Shown: positions 6,356-8,404 of the stretch, one piece after another | Position numbering within the stretch: the stretch's first letter is position 1 | Layout: every line of letters begins with the position of its first letter | NCBI GenBank assembly: GCA_023443515.1 | Contig: JAEZUC010000048.1 | Location: 1-8,404, forward strand | From: Bacillota bacterium | GTDB taxonomy: Bacteria > Bacillota > Clostridia > Acetivibrionales > DSM-1351 | Length of the DNA stretch: 8,404 nt | Direction of reading: 5' to 3' | The notes under the pieces: generated by a model | Database searches by the model: none | What the model saw: the letters and a program-made list of their open reading frames with translations, nothing else | Told to the model about the DNA's origin: nothing | Position numbers and translations under genes: made by a program

Positions 6356-6540
6356 ATTCTGTAAAAACCGTATCATACATTAATTTGCCTGAAATAAAAA
6401 CATATTCTTCTGACTTTTCAAAAGCACTTTTTTTATATGCACGAGAACAATCAAAAGAAGCAGCATTGAAAAATAATCCGAAAGTAAAAGCAAAATATGA
6501 TTGGCTAATGGATTATGTTTTGAAGCTTCAAAATGGATAA
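6352..6540 (+). pseudogene. Out-of-frame C-terminal part of the cyclase-like gene
   Basis: The -1 frame is open from 6352 to the stop at 6538-6540 and encodes 62 residues (LNSVKTVSYINLPEI... to ...YDWLMDYVLKLQNG). There is no start codon or ribosome binding site of its own, and the sequence looks like ordinary coding DNA that continues KYIFN from the upstream frame. Stops in both frames confine the lesion to about 6350-6353. A single extra T at the TT of 6352-6353 would restore one frame of about 280 codons. Either the gene is genuinely broken or a base is missing in the assembly. Confidence 0.6.
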
Positions 6541-6578
6541 ATACATTATAAAGCAACAATATTGAATGTAGTTAATAA

Positions 6579-6595
6579 GAGCATAATCTATGCTC
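6579..6595. repeat. Perfect 7-bp hairpin downstream of the cyclase-like gene
   Basis: GAGCATA and TATGCTC are perfectly complementary around a 3-nt ATC loop. No T-run follows. It marks the start of a 260-bp non-coding stretch before the EcsC-like gene. Confidence 0.45.
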
Positions 6596-6632
6596 GCAGT
6601 ATAAGCATTTTCGGTGCCAAGATTGATGCGTA

Positions 6633-6745
6633 ATCTTTATAAAGGTGTACAGTATCAATTTTATACTGGTCTTGTGGTGCGACATTCGCATTATGTTCAT
6701 ACTGCACAAGCATATTGTATCAATACTGTGAAACTAAAAGGTAGA
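6633..6745. repeat. Copy 2 of the degenerate structured intergenic repeat
   Basis: Related to 5130-5250 in the same block order (ATCTTTATAA, CATTCGCATTATG, ACTG, ACA, CAATA, GAAA). It contains a nested palindrome: ACAGTAT (6649-6655) pairs with ATACTGT (6723-6729) and, inside it, CTTGTG (6671-6676) pairs with CACAAG (6705-6710). A competing local hairpin CAGTAT/ATACTG (6650-6668) also exists. It ends about 55 bp before the start of the EcsC-like gene. Confidence 0.5.
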
Positions 6746-6800
6746 TCCCCCACATAATTACATAGGACAAATACATATCATTATAAGAAAGGTGAGATTT

Positions 6801-7718
6801 ATGAGAACTGAAAAAGAAAAACTATTTGATGGTAAAAAAGTAGGTGAGAATTTACAAGGATTAGCAAATAAAGTTGGCAAAATTACAAAAGATATTGCTA
6901 ATAAATCAACGGAGTCAGTTATAAATGCAATCGACCAAAATGGTAATGGTAAAATAGACATTGAAGATGTTGTAATTGTGGGAATGCGAGTTCCGGGTAT
7001 TAAAATCAACCGTGCTGATTTTCTAAAAAAAGAACTATTAAAAAATTATCCACAGGATGTTATTGACGCTGCAATAGCTAATACTCCGGCACATGCCAAA
7101 ATACCATCAACAGAAATAGATAAAATCGCTGATGAAGTAATCAAGTTTGAAAGAAATTGTGTATCAGGTATATCTGCAGCACTTGGCACTCCGGGCGGGT
7201 TAGCAATGGCTGCTACAATTCCGGCTGATATTGCTCAATATTATGGATATATGTTAAGAGTGACACAAAAACTCTTATATTTGTACGGGTTCCCTGAAAT
7301 AGATACTGAAGAAAAAGGACAAAAATTTGATTCTGAAACAATGAACATTTTAATTCTATGCTTAGGAGCAATGTATGGAGTTGCCGGTGCAAATAATGCT
7401 ATAAAAGGAATGGCAAAAGCTTTGGCGACAGGTGTTGAAAAGAAACTGATAAGTGCGGCTCTTACCAAGGGAACAATTTATCCTATTGTAAAAAGTGTTA
7501 TGAAGTGGTTTAATGTTAACTTGACTAAAAAAATATTTGCTGAAGCTTTTAAAAAATCAATTCCCGTTGTTGGCGGGGTGATTGGTGGAGGTATCACTTT
7601 TGTTACATTTAAGCCGTGTTGTGACAAATTAAAAGCTTCATTGCAAGATACATTGCTAAGCAATCCAAATCACAATATATCTGATGAAGAGAATTCTATC
7701 ATTATAGAAGAAATATAG
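6801..7718 (+). CDS. EcsC-like protein with a single EF-hand calcium-binding loop
   Basis: This is a 305-residue protein from the ATG at 6801. AAAGGTGAG (6788-6796) is its ribosome binding site, which rules out the in-frame GTG at 6792 inside that site. Residues 45-56, DQNGNGKIDIED, match the EF-hand loop at every ligand position (D45, N47, N49, D53, D56), so calcium binding is likely. Residues about 66-280 resemble the EcsC-like family: PGIKINRADFL, TPGGLAMAATIPADIAQYY with MLRVTQKLLYLYG (129-163), GVAGANNA (193-200) and glycine-rich IPVVGGVIGGGITFVTFKP (254-272). Several stretches are hydrophobic enough to suggest membrane association, but there is no signal peptide. The molecular role of the family is not established. 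It is flanked by non-coding DNA and looks monocistronic. Confidence 0.72.
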   Translation: MRTEKEKLFDGKKVGENLQGLANKVGKITKDIANKSTESVINAIDQNGNGKIDIEDVVIVGMRVPGIKINRADFLKKELLKNYPQDVIDAAIANTPAHAKIPSTEIDKIADEVIKFERNCVSGISAALGTPGGLAMAATIPADIAQYYGYMLRVTQKLLYLYGFPEIDTEEKGQKFDSETMNILILCLGAMYGVAGANNAIKGMAKALATGVEKKLISAALTKGTIYPIVKSVMKWFNVNLTKKIFAEAFKKSIPVVGGVIGGGITFVTFKPCCDKLKASLQDTLLSNPNHNISDEENSIIIEEI

Positions 7719-7828
7719 GAAGTATAAATTGCATTTCATTAAGTATTATCAGTGACGAGGCTTTTTGTTAACTTCCCACTATATTTACACTTGACAGAGA
7801 TATTGAGATTTAAGTAAGGGGTACTGAT
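7719..7828. other. Short intergenic region with a perfect -35-like TTGACA
   Basis: TTGACA at 7791-7796 matches the consensus -35 exactly, but no acceptable -10 lies 16-18 bp downstream (the closest is TAAGGG), so promoter function is doubtful. AAGGGG (7816-7821) is the ribosome binding site of the acetyltransferase remnant, 7 nt from its ATG. An imperfect inverted repeat (about 7748-7760 with 7788-7802) also lies here. Confidence 0.35.
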
Positions 7829-8199
7829 ATGAAAATAGAAACAGAAGAACTTATAATCCGTAATTTTGAACTAAAGGATAAAGAGGATTTATGCGAATAT
7901 ATGCTACAACGAGTGAATGCGGAATTTGAAGCATATCCGAATTTTACTCAGTAAAAGAAATAATCGACTACTTTTTTAAGCTAGGGGTTCATAGGATATA
8001 TGCCGAATGTGCTCCACAAAATATACCTTCTTGGAGGCTGCTGGAGAAGATTGGGCTTAAAAGAGAAGCACATTTTAGAAAGAACGTTTCTTTTCATAAT
8101 GATGCAAAGGGAAATCCGATTTACTGGGACACCTATGTGTATGCGGTTTTAAATCCAAATGAGTATAAAGCAATTGAAGGTTTAACTGATAAATTATGA
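7829..8199 (+). pseudogene. GNAT acetyltransferase (RimJ/RimL type) with out-of-frame internal deletion
   Basis: The first part (7829-7954, 41 codons) reads MKIETEELIIRNFELKDKEDL..., a typical N-terminus of RimJ/RimL-like GNAT acetyltransferases, and stops at TAA 7952-7954. The second part, open in the -1 frame from about 7948 to TGA 8197-8199, reads VHRIYAECAPQNIPSWRLLE then KIGLKREAHFRKNV, the usual C-terminus. Between them roughly 55-70 residues expected in the family are missing, including the acetyl-CoA-binding Q/RxxGxG motif. The deletion also shifts the frame, so the gene cannot encode an active enzyme. The ribosome binding site AAGGGG survives, which suggests fairly recent loss. The intact form would acetylate an amino group of a small molecule or protein; the substrate is unknown. 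Confidence 0.82.
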
Positions 8200-8402
8200 G
8201 CATATCGGGCTATATAGTTATCTTTCTATTATGTTTTATACCGGGTAAGGATTTAGAATTTGATAAGGCAAATAATAGGTTGTTCATAAATGATTATAAT
8301 TTGACTTACAGTATAGAAAAAGGTTGCCAATACATATGTCAACTTAGTACACAAGTAATAGTTGGGCTTTGTAAAAAACAAAATACAACAGTTAGAGAGT
8401 GA
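8196..8402 (+). CDS. Doubtful small ORF, 68 residues, unknown
   Basis: The ATG overlaps the stop of the acetyltransferase remnant (ATGA) and the frame ends TGA at 8400-8402. The N-terminus MSISGYIVIFLLCFIPG is hydrophobic and could be a signal or membrane segment; the rest (LEFDKANNRLFINDY...) is polar. There is no ribosome binding site, so expression would rely on coupling to a gene that is itself broken. It may be a chance frame or a fragment of something continuing beyond the window. No family is recognised. Confidence 0.22.
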   Translation: MSISGYIVIFLLCFIPGKDLEFDKANNRLFINDYNLTYSIEKGCQYICQLSTQVIVGLCKKQNTTVRE

Positions 8403-8404
8403 TT

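Noticed and set aside
8262..8287. A 26-bp stretch matching 3788-3813 at 21 positions
   Set aside because: An ungapped match of this quality is expected by chance about once in AT-rich DNA of this length, and the flanks do not align.

Overview
The window is AT-rich, every plausible gene lies on the + strand, and ribosome binding sites are strong AAGGAG/GGAGG types with ATG, GTG and TTG starts. This suggests a low-GC Firmicute, most likely a clostridial gut-type genome; no taxonomic marker is present, so this is an inference. The content is typical of an accessory or defence-type island: a transposon, one nuclease-like defence gene, poorly characterised singletons and visibly decaying genes.

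Layout. Positions 1-327 hold no gene but contain a hairpin, a terminator-like stem-loop and a possible promoter. Positions 328-1561 are a complete IS3-family insertion sequence with imperfect terminal inverted repeats, orfA and orfB joined by an A7 slippery site, and an intact DDE triad. Its right end lies only about 50 bp before an OLD-family ATPase/TOPRIM nuclease gene (1609-3621). After 354 bp of structured, largely non-coding sequence comes a two-gene unit: a small soluble protein (preferred start 3976, ending 4248) whose stop overlaps the GTG start of a four-helix membrane protein (4245-5129). Neither is recognised. A long structured intergenic region (5130-5698) follows, with a possible 37-codon ORF and a 14-bp inverted repeat.

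At 5699 begins a protein resembling a class III nucleotidyl cyclase. It stops at 6355, but a plausible C-terminus continues in the -1 frame to 6540, so the gene appears frameshifted. A second structured intergenic region (6541-6800) shares a degenerate repeat with 5130-5250. An EcsC-like protein with one perfect EF-hand calcium loop follows (6801-7718). Then comes a GNAT acetyltransferase gene that has lost its centre through an out-of-frame internal deletion (7829-8199), and a doubtful 68-codon ORF at the end.

How the genes relate. Apart from the coupled pair 3976/4245, each gene has its own ribosome binding site and 100-350 bp of separate, structured intergenic DNA, so this looks like a string of independently acquired units rather than one operon. 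The OLD nuclease is the best supported anti-phage candidate. The coupled membrane pair and the cyclase-like gene are the best candidates for something undescribed, but no direct functional link between any of them can be read from the sequence.
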